Origin: Chondrilla cf. caribensis
Taxonomy: Eukaryota; Porifera; Demospongiae; Chondrillida; Chondrillidae
Direction: 5' to 3'
DNA: 64,000 nucleotides
NCBI GenBank assembly: GCA_964020155.1
Contig: OZ026546.1
Span: 1,467,414 to 1,531,413, forward strand
Numbering within the stretch: position 1 is the stretch's first letter; the number at the start of each line of letters is the position of its first letter. The translations under genes were made by a program, and so were the position numbers. Below the pieces are notes generated by a model, which saw only the letters and a program-made list of their open reading frames with translations, was not told the DNA's origin and ran no database searches. This document shows, piece by piece, positions 11,501 through 28,780 of the stretch.

Positions 11501-11616
11501 CACCAACTCATCAACAAAGAGTATCGCAGCAACCAGCACCTCACCAACAACAAGTCACGCAGCACACACAACCTCAGGATCAGCAAGATAAACCACAATC
11601 CCAAAAAAGTAATTGA
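5545..11616 (+). CDS. Fused P-loop NTPase / RNA-dependent RNA polymerase / SF1 helicase
   Basis: A single 2,023-residue frame. Residues 1-195 resemble the AAA_28/NadR-like P-loop family: Walker A GASSVGKT at 9-16, then an SDRGPDPLAF motif and DDGVRLM. Residues about 205-880 are a complete eukaryotic cellular-type RdRP core: FLGCSTGGLKE, TDGCGRI, PSVFQIR..GCKGVLAVDP, LNRQFITLLSALGV, THGVLNYGE, KNPCYLLGDVRVL, DCIVFP and catalytic D627-L-D-G-D631. A UPF1-like SF1 helicase follows: GPPGSGKT 1502-1509, EEAAQ 1626-1630, GDPHQ 1651-1655, DEQFRMHP, GFQGQE and LLLTRAKRLL near 1846-1856. Residues about 1,895-2,023 are Gln/His/Pro-rich with 11-residue repeats. In fungi the polymerase (Rdp1) and helicase (Hrr1) are separate partners in one complex, so the likely role is making double-stranded RNA for silencing; this is inference. 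There is no intron in 6 kb, unlike its neighbours. The start is the first ATG after a plausible acceptor. Confidence 0.93.
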   Translation: MPTRILLCGASSVGKTTLATDWCSKHPNFMHIQEVARTIMEKRSITREDLTASLSGDKKLFLNLQYWIFEEQNELERQHIQNGHSFISDRGPDPLAFASFYADSAAAEKLASTPSAISCLERYRDCLIVILSPLEKCSDDGVRLMSAEYRDRILFTECLCSLLRNYGLPYVYCSVTDRYERLYFLEQVAKQKYPLSVVGNKDPLFNNIPFLSKKPSKPAPYYIQAVVITEESITTSYQRQEGNRMMSRYNSDQFVTVTFDRFLKSEFIISFLSNDVRINGGEYHFLGCSTGGLKERTCFLLKGPASHVKEVLQECGSFIDIKSPSKMLKRIGLLFSKCQQTHVTPADISYEPDIETTTGNFTDGCGRIGLQLASDIVTRSNLPLDDGYIPSVFQIRFEGCKGVLAVDPKLKPTSIQIRHSMRKFEMGCKPFKDIWLCDHSRPYSYGHLNRQFITLLSALGVKDEVFRQLQKDHFERLQLMTQNAEVAVQISHWKARPDLAAKIAATRNLQEDRYIQRELTHIKSKLIDKMDKLSILVHESRNVFGVCDTHGVLNYGECFFRPTVSGTPKTLHGMVVVCKNPCYLLGDVRVLTAISDPRVKKLEHLTDCIVFPTTGDRPHPAEIAGSDLDGDQYFVSWQNDLIPERLHPPYSYPSSEIPPTEVTSRDLLTFFANFESDVGKIDGYYKYWAELKGVSSSECQQLGELFAKSVDASKTGATCHVPKHLIPPRKHSSKINQDRIWNQLLLVAGQKKKELKSKMIAGDSIIPAIAEDFVNNIIHDDLTDVTDYRLFRFARTWCNGQGYTEEEALRQLCNLSDGIHFGHFSLDQQVEAIDCGIPTPLITNALNKSKLLTPEMLQPFLLHSPHCHWRFYLSTNQVDFEWVHMLRALERYPESFVVLQLQNGVCVVLHFLNSLSFGDRQKFTAGSASAYIFSGKFAYRDRHVLGQEYSYDLSNDLFQIYRGERNRSFLWLGHPKPKKHKDLDSEDEFTCVSIDLTRFRGDILRTRQHPTINKQVFTSMEIFVQTRRNDPAYFDLWYANDTNQALPLTVADPTRIEEIPVNSSDSQYAPLKHVVTAESYTFQHAIALLGESAERGDCQVFCDILTVLTQNEGGKSSDSKFSNPVWESFQSLLDSLLVRYPRRDMPQSSYHLLLEITSRLNVCIDISECFLQIISAVTRMYSGSVDNLTHRLPKLMQLSNVSQYLEIAMNWKCWFYLSPDVSTQLTSYLTSHAASLFNSEHSHLSQAESLKSCDNTTEIAVLGGCLEQYVCHLATLVFQEFINEMLTLKDQIATTANSIQLLKAYRLKEPRCIGLPNDLEDISEMDSRKAKWQIGFHGPEDAVCETFHPGMWVSLHPMLIRGDTSAHPVAVGCIIHVTNNPVNIEVDIPEPVPVCLKNSATAGEGHWILKQIGDVVTFTRIMSALKSLLKKKVTGLLQILLCTHRVFSKNNSTGLPDDVNKDCQLSEGVSDLPTQLAKRGLNPSQQLAVQGALSEKVTLIQGPPGSGKTYVACEIVAILCQWLPTDAENRILVTARTNVAVDTLTQRLLDRGIRVIQVGCLENTNSPASLHHHLELKRLESGKNRIPNLVTAQKDILKCAQVVATTCAGAGDPLLKDITFPCVVIEEAAQVTEPASLIPIALGCQKLVLIGDPHQPSPCPLIGRRRPAQEITDTRKEPHRSLFHRLQGCISSFVLDEQFRMHPLLASFPSIKFYDGKLKTAESVHQHNPPKVVIFGGDPFIFFDVPDALEEQIGTSYRNTSEADIVAKIIIHLLNCEISSPEITVLTFYSAQVTCIRKKLDMVADKAGIYTVEGFQGQENEVVIFSCVRNNCSGDLGFPGSEYHMNLLLTRAKRLLIGVGSQDTMAKGSKLWFEWLRQKGISFQRLDDLESHGNVHRKKNPAPSLKQSSHKQEIHQQRPAQRQQASSQQWKPHQKVSSWERRPQQPRGVTQQTATHQQRVSQQPATHQHRLTQQPPTHRQRLNQQPPTHQQRVSQQPAPHQQQVTQHTQPQDQQDKPQSQKSN
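11404..11570 (+). repeat. 33-bp coding repeats, Gln/His-rich tail
   Basis: About five in-frame copies of a unit encoding THQQRVSQQPA-like 11-mers (variants THQHRLTQQPP, THRQRLNQQPP, PHQQQVTQHTQ). Two copies are nearly identical, indicating recent expansion. Low-complexity Gln-rich tails of this kind are often disordered; a condensate or RNA-binding role is speculation. Confidence 0.85.
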
Positions 11617-11765
11617 CAATTTCAACAGGAACAGCTTCTGATCCCAAATTGCCACCCCTTGGGCATCTCATTGTATATAATCTACTAGTGTTTGTGTTAA
11701 GTAGCTATAACACCAAATATACATGGTCATATATGCATGGTCAATTTGCTGTAACTGTTACATAT

Positions 11766-11771
11766 AATAAA
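11766..11771 (+). terminator. Poly(A) signal AATAAA of RdRP gene
   Basis: A canonical AATAAA lies 150 bases after the stop codon at 11,614-11,616 and is the first good signal downstream. Confidence 0.6.
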
Positions 11772-12010
11772 TTATTATTCGTATTTTAGTGTTTTTGATG
11801 TTTTTTTTTACATTTCTCAGAAAATGTATAATTTTATAATAGATTTTGTAGGGTTTAAATTATCATTGTGAGATTGTTATAATTATAAATAATTGTGTAT
11901 TGTGTATGAACATTATTAAAATCACAATTTAATAATCATGAGGCCTATAGATATGTCTACATATATAGCACATCCATTGTAGTGGATGCATGTACAAAAG
12001 TACAGTGCTG

Positions 12011-12536
12011 TTATAATATGTGACCGTCCACGCGAAAAGGGTCATATTCGCGCTATGTAAACATTTGAGTACGGAGGTGATAAAGAATTTTCGTGCGCTT
12101 TCATCGAATTTGCGGTTATAGGTTAATATTGTTCAAAATATAGTATTCTAACCTTTCTTGGTGTGACCGTCGCGAATTGGATCGTTTTGTGCGAAAAATT
12201 TCGAATTTTCAAAATACGTACTACCGGAAATACGCCATTTTTATAGTAATACGGAGCTATGAATGTCATTAGAGTTCGCATTGATACACTGTTCGTGTCA
12301 TGTAACAGCTAGTATACGGAATCATGCAAGAAAACGGAAGTTGCTTGTTTTCTCGAATGCGTAGCTCTCAAACTTATCCATTTCAAGTGCCGTAACTTAA
12401 GAACGGAAACAGATATGAAGCCGCCGCTTACACTGTTTGACGTAGCTATGTCCAAGCTTTCGAATGATATCAAAAACTCGATTTCCGTCAGATGCGCGAA
12501 TATGACCCTTTTCGCGTGGATGGTCACATATTATAA
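12011..12536. mobile_element. 526-bp TIR element (MITE)
   Basis: 43-bp terminal inverted repeats at 12,011-12,053 and 12,494-12,536 differ at one position (TTATAATATGTGACC...GGTCATATTCGCGC). The interior is CpG-richer than its surroundings and has no transposase frame. The near-perfect ends indicate a relatively young insertion. Confidence 0.85.
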
Positions 12537-12741
12537 TAATACATAATACAAAATTGATATAATATTATGGTATAAATACTGTGCATGTATATATATAATA
12601 ATAATATTTTTATAATAAATATATACATGTATGTTATTATAATATATTATATTATTCATGCATATAATTCGAATCATTCATTTGTGGTACATTTCACATC
12701 CAACTACAAGGCTTTCTTCAGAATCATTTTTGTTCTTTATG

Positions 12742-13177
12742 GAATTGTGTATGTGTATGTATAGGAAGATGTAATTTTCTGCATGTACTACACGTTATAG
12801 CTACGTAAATTAATACAGTCATGCAACACACATGTACACACAAAGTACAGTATTTTGCAAACCTCCCCATAAAACTTTGACTTGGATTCTTCCTTCATCT
12901 TACAGCTTCCCTTGAACAGCCTGTTTTGAGTACTTTCAGTTTTCTAAAATGGAAAAATTGTCTTAAGTTGGCCAGAAGTGGCAGCAGTAGGACACTACAT
13001 TCTCAGCTACAGGAGAATTGTGTATGTGTATGTATAGGAAGATGTAATTTTCTGCATGTACTACACGCTATAGTTACGTAAATTAATACAGTCATGCAAC
13101 ACACATGTACACACAAAGTACAGTATTTTGCAAACCTCCCCATAAAACTTTGACTTGGATTCTTCCTTCATCTTACA
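12742..13177. repeat. 163-bp direct duplication
   Basis: Blocks 12,742-12,904 and 13,015-13,177 are nearly identical, from GAATTGTGTATGTGTATG to CTTCCTTCATCTTACA, separated by 110 bp of unrelated sequence. Confidence 0.9.
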
Positions 13178-13584
13178 TGATTTAGCTTCAGTGTACATTT
13201 GTATATACATTAATATACATATTATGCACACACATTCTTCAGTTGAACTGTATCCAAGTGATAGTTGTATTCCAGTGTAAGAGCATATTATGCGCGCGGG
13301 TAGTCATAATAGCTTAAATGACAGAGTTCAATTAAGCATAATTTCCAATGCCCACATCCGTGGCATGTGCTCCAGGGCTGATGTGTGTATGTACTGTCCT
13401 TTCGATTTATTGCCAAACCAGGACACCAGGATAATTTTAGCCTGAATCTCAACACCTGTCAGATTTGACACTGTGTATATACATACTTATTGCAAATTCT
13501 CTATATCTTAATTATAACACATCGTAAATATACATCAATATCTTATGTAATGTACATATATGGCTTTTGTGTCTCTTATTTCAG

Positions 13585-15678
<2,094 letters not shown>

Positions 15679-16105
15679 ATGTTTTTCTTTGAATTTCTTG
15701 AACTAAATTAAGTCATCTTATTATATTCAGTCCATTTGTTAGTGTGATTTCAATGGACCTGTAATTCATAAAAGTATTGTTATTTTGAATAACCCTATAT
15801 AATCCTTATAGTATGAATCACTTGTTACATAAAATCAAAACCACTGTTCGTATATAGCACTGTACATGTGTGATACAATACACCTCATAGAAGAATAATA
15901 TTACAATGACTGCATGTTGCTAGAATATCGAATGCAGTGTCTGGTAAGAATGGAGTATAATGCATGTGCGTTTATTACTTCATATTGCAATGCAACAGTA
16001 CTGCATGGTACCCAATAATAAGTGCAGCTATATATATTATAGATAATACACGTACATTTGCGCGGACGCCATTTTGTCATCGAATCCTCTCAGCTGAGGT
16101 CCAAG
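15679..16105. other. Intergenic spacer between receptors A and B
   Basis: AT-rich, with no canonical AATAAA close to the end of A and no coding exon. The last 60 bases before 16,106 become more CpG-rich (GCGCGGACGCCATTTTG), as might be expected near a transcription start for B. Confidence 0.5.
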
Positions 16106-17191
16106 ATGTCCAATCACTTCTTGTTGCTTCGAGTTGTCTTGTTCATCACTTGTGCTTGCTCGGGTTTCCTCGGAACTATAGCGGTGCGTGTTGGATAGTC
16201 GGTTGTAACGTGCTGTGGTGTCGTATACGGGTACATGTACAGTATATGAGTGTCCTACACTCGTTGATATAATAGTTTTCGGTCGATTTAGCGGACCACA
16301 CGTACGTACGCACTTGGACTGGATGTATCAATATCTATTTCGTTTTGTTACCTTCAGCTCAAGGTCCTGTCCTCACCATGATGTCAGGAGAACAGTGCTT
16401 CGGTAGTGAAGTGGTGCTGCTCTGTACTCATCCTGACCCTTATGATGATCCTGACAAGTACCTCCAGATTCGTATTGCCTGGGCTGAGAATGGTACTGCC
16501 ATTGACTTCACTGATCCATGCAGCTAATACAAGGTTCACTCCCACCAGGTTGAACAGTACAGCCTCAACACTATCATTTGACATCACTGAAGAAGACCAC
16601 AGAGATAGAGTGATCCTGTATACTTGCTTTCTTACCAGAAACAATGCCAATCGTGACCGTCAGAGATGAGTTGGGATATTTTAAGGTTAAACTATTCCTC
16701 ACTGTATGTCCATGTCAGCTGGTCTGTTTGATTATGAATGCATAAATGATTATTAATTTAAATCTTGATCAAGATCCATTAATAGTGTGTTAATTTCACT
16801 CCCAATCCCTCAATTGTGCTGTTTTGTAGAGTATCACATATACTTCTTCTATTCCGTTTTGTCTCTATCGTTGTGACAGAGAAGCCATATAGTCCTATCA
16901 TAACATCACTGCCTAGCAGCTCCTCTAACTTGATCAAGTGGACTCATGACAGTAGTTGCTTCAGTCACCACACATTTGGTTTCCTCCTCACTTGGACCAA
17001 GATGGTTGACCCACCTGATTCACCATCCTCTGGGAGCAAAATGACCACAGCCACTCAGTATGACTTCAGTAGTCTACCTTGAGGAGAGTATTCAGTGAGT
17101 ACCCAAGCACAGTGTATGGAGAATACCTCTATTGTGAGTGATGTGACCAGTACCAGGATTAGCTTGACAGGTGTGTGTGTGTGTGTGTGTG

Positions 17192-17241
<50 letters not shown>

Positions 17242-17261
17242 ATGTGTGGTGCGTGTGTGTG

Positions 17262-17326
<65 letters not shown>

Positions 17327-19100
17327 ATGCATGTGTTTAACTAACAATTTAATAGCCATCAGATTAGCCAAATGATCACATCTTGTTTTATACAAATTTT
17401 ACAATGTTACTTCCATTGTTGAAGGTGTGTACATGTGTGGGTATGTCTCCTATCCTTTTATTCACATATCCATTAATTTTAGTATGTAAACAAAGTAAAA
17501 TTACCAATCAATCTGCCTAATATTGTATTCAGCTCCCGTTAGCTCTCCAGGGACCACCACCACCACTCCTCCTACAGGTATGTGTGTACTTGTGTACTCT
17601 TATTATGTACATCAGTTGTATTGTGAGTAGACCTCATTATGTCCAGGCCGGTGTACATCACATGTGGTCTTCTATCCCATATAGCTGACGTTGGCATGTG
17701 AAGAATTGCATGTACATATGTTGACTAAATTATTTCTCAACGATACACATATTCTGTGTTTAGTATTAATTTCTTGCAAGTAGCTGTCCTGGCTATAATA
17801 GGAAGTGTCCTACTTCAGTTTACTCTATGTCCCTATACTGGCCATCTGTGTATGGATGTCATTTGGTAACACGAACAGTTTGTGTGGTGAATGTATGATA
17901 CGAATCTTCTCATAGATCCACCAGCGGACTGGACCGTCCTCATCATCATTGTAGTGGTGGTGGTCGTAGTGTCGATTGTGATTTTATCACTGATCATTGT
18001 TGGCTTCATTTGTATCTGTGTGTGCTGTAAGAAATCAAAGACTCCTCCATCAGAAGAGATGTGTGACGTATGTGTGGTGTGTATGTATGTCTGTTTGTGT
18101 GAGTGTGTGTGTGTGTGCATGTGCTTCCAATGGAACATGGTCCACTAGGTTAGGATCCAAACATTTTGACTGTCCCTCTCTCAGCACTGTCGAGCCTCAA
18201 TCTCCAATGCTCTTTCCTATAAAATATCCAGTTTCATGTCATCCATAAACATGTTGTTGTTTTCTCTATATGTCAGTGGATTTGTGAGCTGGTATAGGGT
18301 TGTGTATGTTGCAATGAACGTTGTTCTGAAGGTATTCGTAGTACATTACTGCTCTTCTCATTCTCTTCCTCCACCCAGGTGGACAGCAAGCATCAACCTT
18401 CTGGTATGTTGAGTGTAACTGTACTGTATGTACAGTGTGTGTATGTGGATGTACATGTTCGTGAGAACTATAGGTCCAAAGTTGACCATATTATGTAGAT
18501 CATGTGGGTGTGTCCATCCAATCAGAGTGTCATTCAGCAGGACAGTTGGTATACCAGTTGTAAAGGTCCTCTGTAGTCTGGTGTAGTCGGCCACACCTCC
18601 TACCTAGATTACCGTGGGTACTGTGGTTAGGGTGAATGTATACATTTGTATAGGGAGAATTAGCAGAAAGGGTTGTCTACACTAGTTAGGTCCTCAGATG
18701 GAATATCTACTTCATATCAATGCAATGATGGATTGATTTCCTAATGGTACTCATCATGCTTGTACTGCAGTGTACTCTAACATGTACATATTGTAGTGTG
18801 TGAGTGTGGATGAACTGTGTGGTGTGTTGTGAGGTGTGTGGATCAAATTACATCATCCTTGTTATTTGATGTTCCCCACACTTCACAGTCTCACAATGTA
18901 GTGAGGTTCACCCTGTGTGCTCCCTGCTTGCTACAGGACCAAGTGAAGGGACATTTGGACAAGATGAGAAGAACTCTACCACTCTGTTCTATACCAATGT
19001 GGAAATGGATGATGGAAGTATTCCCATGACAACAAACCCCAGCTATGGACAGATTGAACTGAGTGGTATCCACAACAAAACTATTTATGCGAATTTGTAA
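16106..19100 (+). pseudogene. Receptor B: SP, Ig, FN3, stalk, TM, tail, with broken Ig and FN3
   Basis: Candidate signal exon from ATG 16,106 (MSNHFLLLRVVLFITCACSG); the best donor (16,184) would be phase 0 and a weaker one (16,188) phase 1. Ig exon from 16,358 (EQCFGSEVVLLC, IAWAENG, ILYTCFL) shifts frame near 16,515. FN3 exon 16,880-17,170 keeps paralogous length and phase, but has an in-frame TGA at 17,080-17,082 followed directly by GEYSVSTQAQC. The rest reads well: stalk 17,533-17,577 (APVSSPGTTTTTPPTG); TM 17,916-18,067 ending phase 0; 25-nt exon 18,379-18,403 restoring phase 1; tail 18,937-19,100 (FYTNVEMDDGSIPMTTNPSY, IYANL). Two disruptions argue for a pseudogene, yet TM and tail are intact. 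Read-through, alternative splicing skipping the broken exons, or assembly indels remain possible. Confidence 0.7.
17171..17325. repeat. (GT)n starting at a splice donor
   Basis: The GT tract, interrupted by GTTGTG and CATGTGTGGTGCG, begins at the first base of the intron after the FN3 exon of receptor B, so the donor GT is itself part of the microsatellite. Confidence 0.9.
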
Positions 19101-22100
19101 TTCAATTTTTTTATAATGTTTATTTTATCATGCGCATACAGTGCATAAATAGTATTTTGGTATTTGCAACTCATGCAATGTAAGAGTCAAAAAATGAAAG
19201 ACAATCATTATATTATATGTTATAATAATAATACGTGTTCTTATTGTACACTAGTCACTACCAATTGTATAGCACATTGTTGGATATTGCATGAGGTCAA
19301 GAGAAGGTATAGGTGCTACACCAGATATTACATCTTTGGAAGTATCAGGATAGATCAGTCAAATAATAATTATAAATTACGTAGCAATATTAATGTGTAT
19401 ATATACATATAAAATGGATAATAACATATAATAGTACATACATAATATATTTGTTTACATAATATTATGTATATACACAGGTCATGCATTTCAGATGCTG
19501 ATATTGGATGTGTACATATTGTACATAAGTTGAAAGTATCTCATTGCTCCATTGAACATTCATAATACTTATCAATTCAAGTGCAGCATATTATATATAT
19601 TGTCTATGGCAGGAGGGGAGATGACGTAAGGTGTTAGACCTTTGCTGCTGGTCACCTTTCACGTTCGTAAGCATAGAGATGTCCTGCCGTACAAGTACAT
19701 AGTATTTCATAGACCGATTGCTTGTTTACAGTAAATTAAATGAAAAATGAACAGCTAAGGGTTATAATAATATGCTGTGTGGGTGGCACCCAATGGGTGC
19801 TTCTCAGTTTCAGATTCGTTACATTTACGGTATATGCAGCCCCAGTCCACCGACTGATTTAATGTAATATTGCTAGTTGTGAACAAAGGTAAGAAGTTCG
19901 CAAAATGATAAGATTCTAGCTACATTGAAAATCGAGTATGAAATGAGGTAATTCCTATCACAGGGGGATAACCAGCACACTTGAAGCAAGTTGCTGCCTT
20001 CACTGCCAGGTATGTTGTAGCCGAGGGTGGCCGTTACGAGTAAAACACAGTAGATGTCCTCTAAGGCTTGACATTTTTAATCGGAATCCGCCATTTTCTT
20101 GCGCATCACGTGTGACCAAAAAAGGCGGGCTGGCGGAATATAACCATAAGGTGATGTTAACGTTATTAAACTAAATTTTCTTACCTAAAGTAGTGTGTAT
20201 AATCATACAGAGCCGTTAGATTCTCGTATACACATCGTCGCCAAGTATTTTTTTGTCCAATATTGGATTTTTATATCCATTGCTGTTTATCTGACAATGA
20301 TGCAAATCCCCCTCTGTATTAACAATCTTTGTACTCAAACAGACTACGAACCGTCCTTTCCACCACTACTATAGCTATTATAAATGATTCTCAATGAAAC
20401 TCGAGCAAGAAGGTTTTGACCATTGATGGATCTACTGTAAACTGTGTTTTTGTTTTCCTTTTTTTTAGAAAAAGGAGATCCGAACTCCATCCAAGTAGTG
20501 CACATGAAACTAAAAGTTGCCACTAGGTAAAGATATGTATTCAATTTGTCATTTTATCGCTACACATGTAAAAGGTTATAACTATGGATTGCATTGATTG
20601 TACTTGCCAGCATCTTGTGCCATGTGTGAAGCATATGTGTGTTTTGTCGAGGGTATATAATGATGTGTGGCCTGCATACTGGCACCAACCAGAGTGTCAC
20701 TAGCACGAATGGTCACAGCACCTCAGGTCCTGGCTGCAATGCAGGTCACAGCAAACCTTTAATGGGATGTGTACTGTAACAGTAGTGAACTTTACAGCTG
20801 AATGCAAATTGTTTAATGTACAATATGACATTAGCATCATAATTCTATTGTACCCTATTAATAGGGTATTATTACCCTATAAGGTCATCAATTTACAGAA
20901 CTTAGTTAAATTTGTTATGTACACTGATTATCTCTATTTACCAGGCCCGGAGCAAGCAGTTTCCGGGTGGTCCGGCAAATATGCTAATAAAATGATTGCA
21001 TAATTGAATGTTAATAAATGAAATAAATGCTGTTTGGCTAGGTGACATATGGTTGAGTTGAGGCTAGAAAACAATGGTTTGTTTCTAGAGATTTCCATTG
21101 AACTTTATCCATAAAATCAAATAAGTGTTTTGGTCGGTGAGGAGAAAGTCAAATTGCCATTTGCGAAGCTGAAACTGCCTGGAGAACAGACCGAACTAAC
21201 CGAAAAACGAGAAAGTAATGTTCGAACAATAAAGCGTGTGTACAAATCGGGAATTTCGATGCGCGTGCACAACCTGCAGTAACGTTCTTCAATAACATTT
21301 AGCGCGAATTTGTCCATTTACTGTGAAAAGCTCCTCCCTGCTTCAAAATCTTGCCACATATCGATCCTTTTTGCGGCTCGTTGTTTTGATAACGAATTAG
21401 GCGTCCTTCAACTCGATTGACATTGCGTCGGCTGGTTGTGCAATACTTGTATCACATGACCAGCTCCCAAGATGGCGCTTCTACACAGCCGTCGATAACG
21501 TTCGCTATCGTTTTTCCTGAACAGCTTAGAAATCATTTCTTTCCTTCTATGTTTCTAGTTATGGAGAATTTTAGTTCTGAATCAGATTCATACAGGTGAT
21601 TTTCACACGTCACATTTGGTGAAAGCCAAAATTGCAAGTTTTTTTTTCAGGAGTTTGGCCTGAAAAGTGGTCTGGCAAATGCCGGACTTGCCGGACCACT
21701 TGCGCCGGCCTTGTTTACTACATTGCAACAGGTCACGTCTATCTTTATTCGGGGCTAATGAGTGATTGGACTAAACATTTGTTAATATGACCATCTGTCC
21801 TACATACATGCTGGTATCTATCATTAAAGTTTCCAGCACGTCAACTTAAGGGGGAAGCGTCACATACTGTATACAGTATTATATATATATATACAGAGCC
21901 CACTGTTCTGGTCCAAGCTTCATCCACTGAGTGTGTTTAGTCTCCGGACGATGTTAATCTCCAACATAGTGTAAGTACAGATGCTTGAAGTTGAAAGTGA
22001 AGTATCCCAGCAAGAGATGCTAATTTGGGAGTATTCCACCATGAAGCTATAGTGTATTCAATGTATTGTACACAATCTATGTACCATGAATCCTGTAATC

Positions 22101-22448
22101 CATGTGCTTTGTGTACAATGAGTAATAGTTGCATCCTGGTGTGGTTAATGGTAGATAATTTATATTGCAAATATGCGCATAATCCAAAACCTGTGCTACA
22201 TGGCTTATATACGCACAATTTTTCCTTTGATCTAACTCCTCAACCGAGATACAAGTACTAGTTTATCGCTGAATAGATTGCAGCAGATCTGGTTCAATTT
22301 TTTTAAATACTGAAAAAGAGTAATATCCTGCTATAAGCACCCCAGGATACAATTTATTTCCTTTAGTCATGTTACCAAATATCTACCAATCTCATATGGA
22401 TCCATGGATACATATTTTTGTGTTTTAAACAGGAAATCTCAACTCGAA
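19101..22448. other. Intergenic region between receptors B and C/D
   Basis: No exon recognised. It contains a degraded hAT-like element (20,942-21,713) and otherwise unique AT-rich DNA with some CpG-rich patches near 20.1 and 21.2-21.5 kb. No canonical poly(A) signal was identified after B. Confidence 0.5.
20942..21713. mobile_element. hAT-like non-autonomous element, degraded
   Basis: The left end CAGGCCCGGAGCAAG is matched 12/15 by the reverse complement of the right end (CTTGCGCCGGCCTTG). Both ends carry inner GGTCCGGCAA copies in inverted orientation. A shared TTTAC flanks both sides, possibly part of a target duplication. CAGGCCCG-type termini are common in hAT MITEs; no transposase frame survives. 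Confidence 0.55.
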
Positions 22449-27356
<4,908 letters not shown>

Positions 27357-28476
27357 AAACGCAATATATGTACACATAGCTATGTACTCCTACTAGTTGC
27401 TTCATGCAAGACTGACACTGCACATCAGGTGTAACTGCATACATTATGACAATACAAGTTGGTAACCGAGGAATAGAGGAGTCCAAATCTGCACTGCATG
27501 GAACCAGATTCCACATATCATGTTGAAATTGGGATACTATGGACTGATTCCAGGTGCAATACTTATAACTATCATCTTGTAATCACTGTGTGCCATTCTT
27601 CCTCTTTAAGAACACAGGAATGGTGCCTTCAGCCCTCCCTCTCCCCTGGTGACCTGAATTAAAGGGCATGCACATAACTCCCCACCCACCACTCCATGTT
27701 TTCATTGTTCTTGCTACTCTGTACACATGCATACCTGTCACTTCCACTCGTCCCAGGTATTGAAGCTTATGAATAAACCTCCTGCAATACCTGTGAAGAG
27801 TGCACATAGACCACAACATCATTCTTCACAAAAGGAGTCTCCAGTATGAAAAGGCAAATGACATCTTTACATTTTCATCATTTACTTGGGGTATTTCCTA
27901 TTCTTTCTTTCACAGACTAGTGGAATTTTTCACGGTTCCTAGTTTTTACATTTACTGTGTAAAGAAAACTTAATTCTTAAAAGTATTAGTCATGCATTAA
28001 TTCAACCAATAATTGTGTTCAATTGTCACTTGCACATACAGTGGAACCTGCTATAATGACCGCCTGTCCTACATGACCATTATTGGACTATCCACCACAT
28101 CACCTCAACTACAGTAGAGCACCTCTGCAGAACACCTGTCTTGAGAGACCACATTTCCTAGTCCCATGGGTGGTCTCTATATACTGGTCTCACTGTAGTA
28201 GCATAATATAGAGTCTGGTAAAGACCACATTTCCTAGTCCTTTGGGTGGTCTCTCTATACAGGTTTCACTGTAGTAGCAGACAGGGTGGTAATATCACAA
28301 CATAAATCAAGTCAACATTCAAAATTACAAAAATAATATATACTGGTGATTGTACAATAAATTATAATTATTACTGAATGTGCAATTTCAGCAAACTAAT
28401 GACACATGGACCATAGCAGATAGTACATAGTAACTTAGATACTTACACATTCACACAATACAATTAATGAATACAT
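27357..28476. other. Spacer between convergent C/D and E
   Basis: The 3' ends of C/D (+) and E (-) face each other here. I see no exon. A family-2 element lies at 28,037-28,273. Confidence 0.6.
28037..28273. mobile_element. Dispersed repeat, family 2
   Basis: Begins ACAGTGGAACCTGCTATAAT and ends with a TTTCACTGTAGTAG-type terminus; the interior repeats a ...CCACATTTCCTAGTCC..GGTGGTCTCT... segment. Relatives lie at 30,767-31,047, 46,840-47,116 and, weaker, 3,959-4,110. The AGTGGAACCTG / CACTGTAGTAG ends suggest short TIRs. Confidence 0.6.
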
Positions 28477-28744
28477 TTACAAATTTGCATAAAGTGCTCT
28501 ACTGTGGTCACCAGTCAGTTTAACTTTCCCATAGCTGGGGTTGGTTGTCATGGGAACACTTCCATCATTCATTTCCACATTAACATAGGATGAAATGATG
28601 GAGTTCTTGTGATCTTCATCAAACTTTCCTCCAGTTGATCCTGTGGTGAATGGACGTACAGAAAGTGTACATAATCACTGTAATGCTATGTGAACACATG
28701 CATACAGTACTGTACAACAGTATGGATGTACCAGACAGCTCCAG

Positions 28745-28780
<36 letters not shown>

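Larger units (their letters stand above)
11772..13584. other. Intergenic region, two repeat structures
   Basis: Between the RdRP gene and the first receptor exon I see only AT-rich DNA, a TIR element at 12,011-12,536 and a direct duplication (12,742-12,904 and 13,015-13,177). A signal-peptide exon for receptor A could be hidden here, but I could not find one. Confidence 0.5.

Noticed and set aside
5545..11616. Viral origin for the RdRP
   Set aside because: The DLDGD motif and flanking blocks are those of the cellular RNA-silencing RdRP family, not the palm-fold GDD enzymes of RNA viruses.
12309..12527. A 72-codon minus-strand frame
   Set aside because: It lies inside a TIR element and covers part of one terminal repeat; no transposase motif.
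21117..21599. Small frames on both strands near 21.1-21.6 kb
   Set aside because: They fall within the degraded hAT-like element and show no transposase domain.
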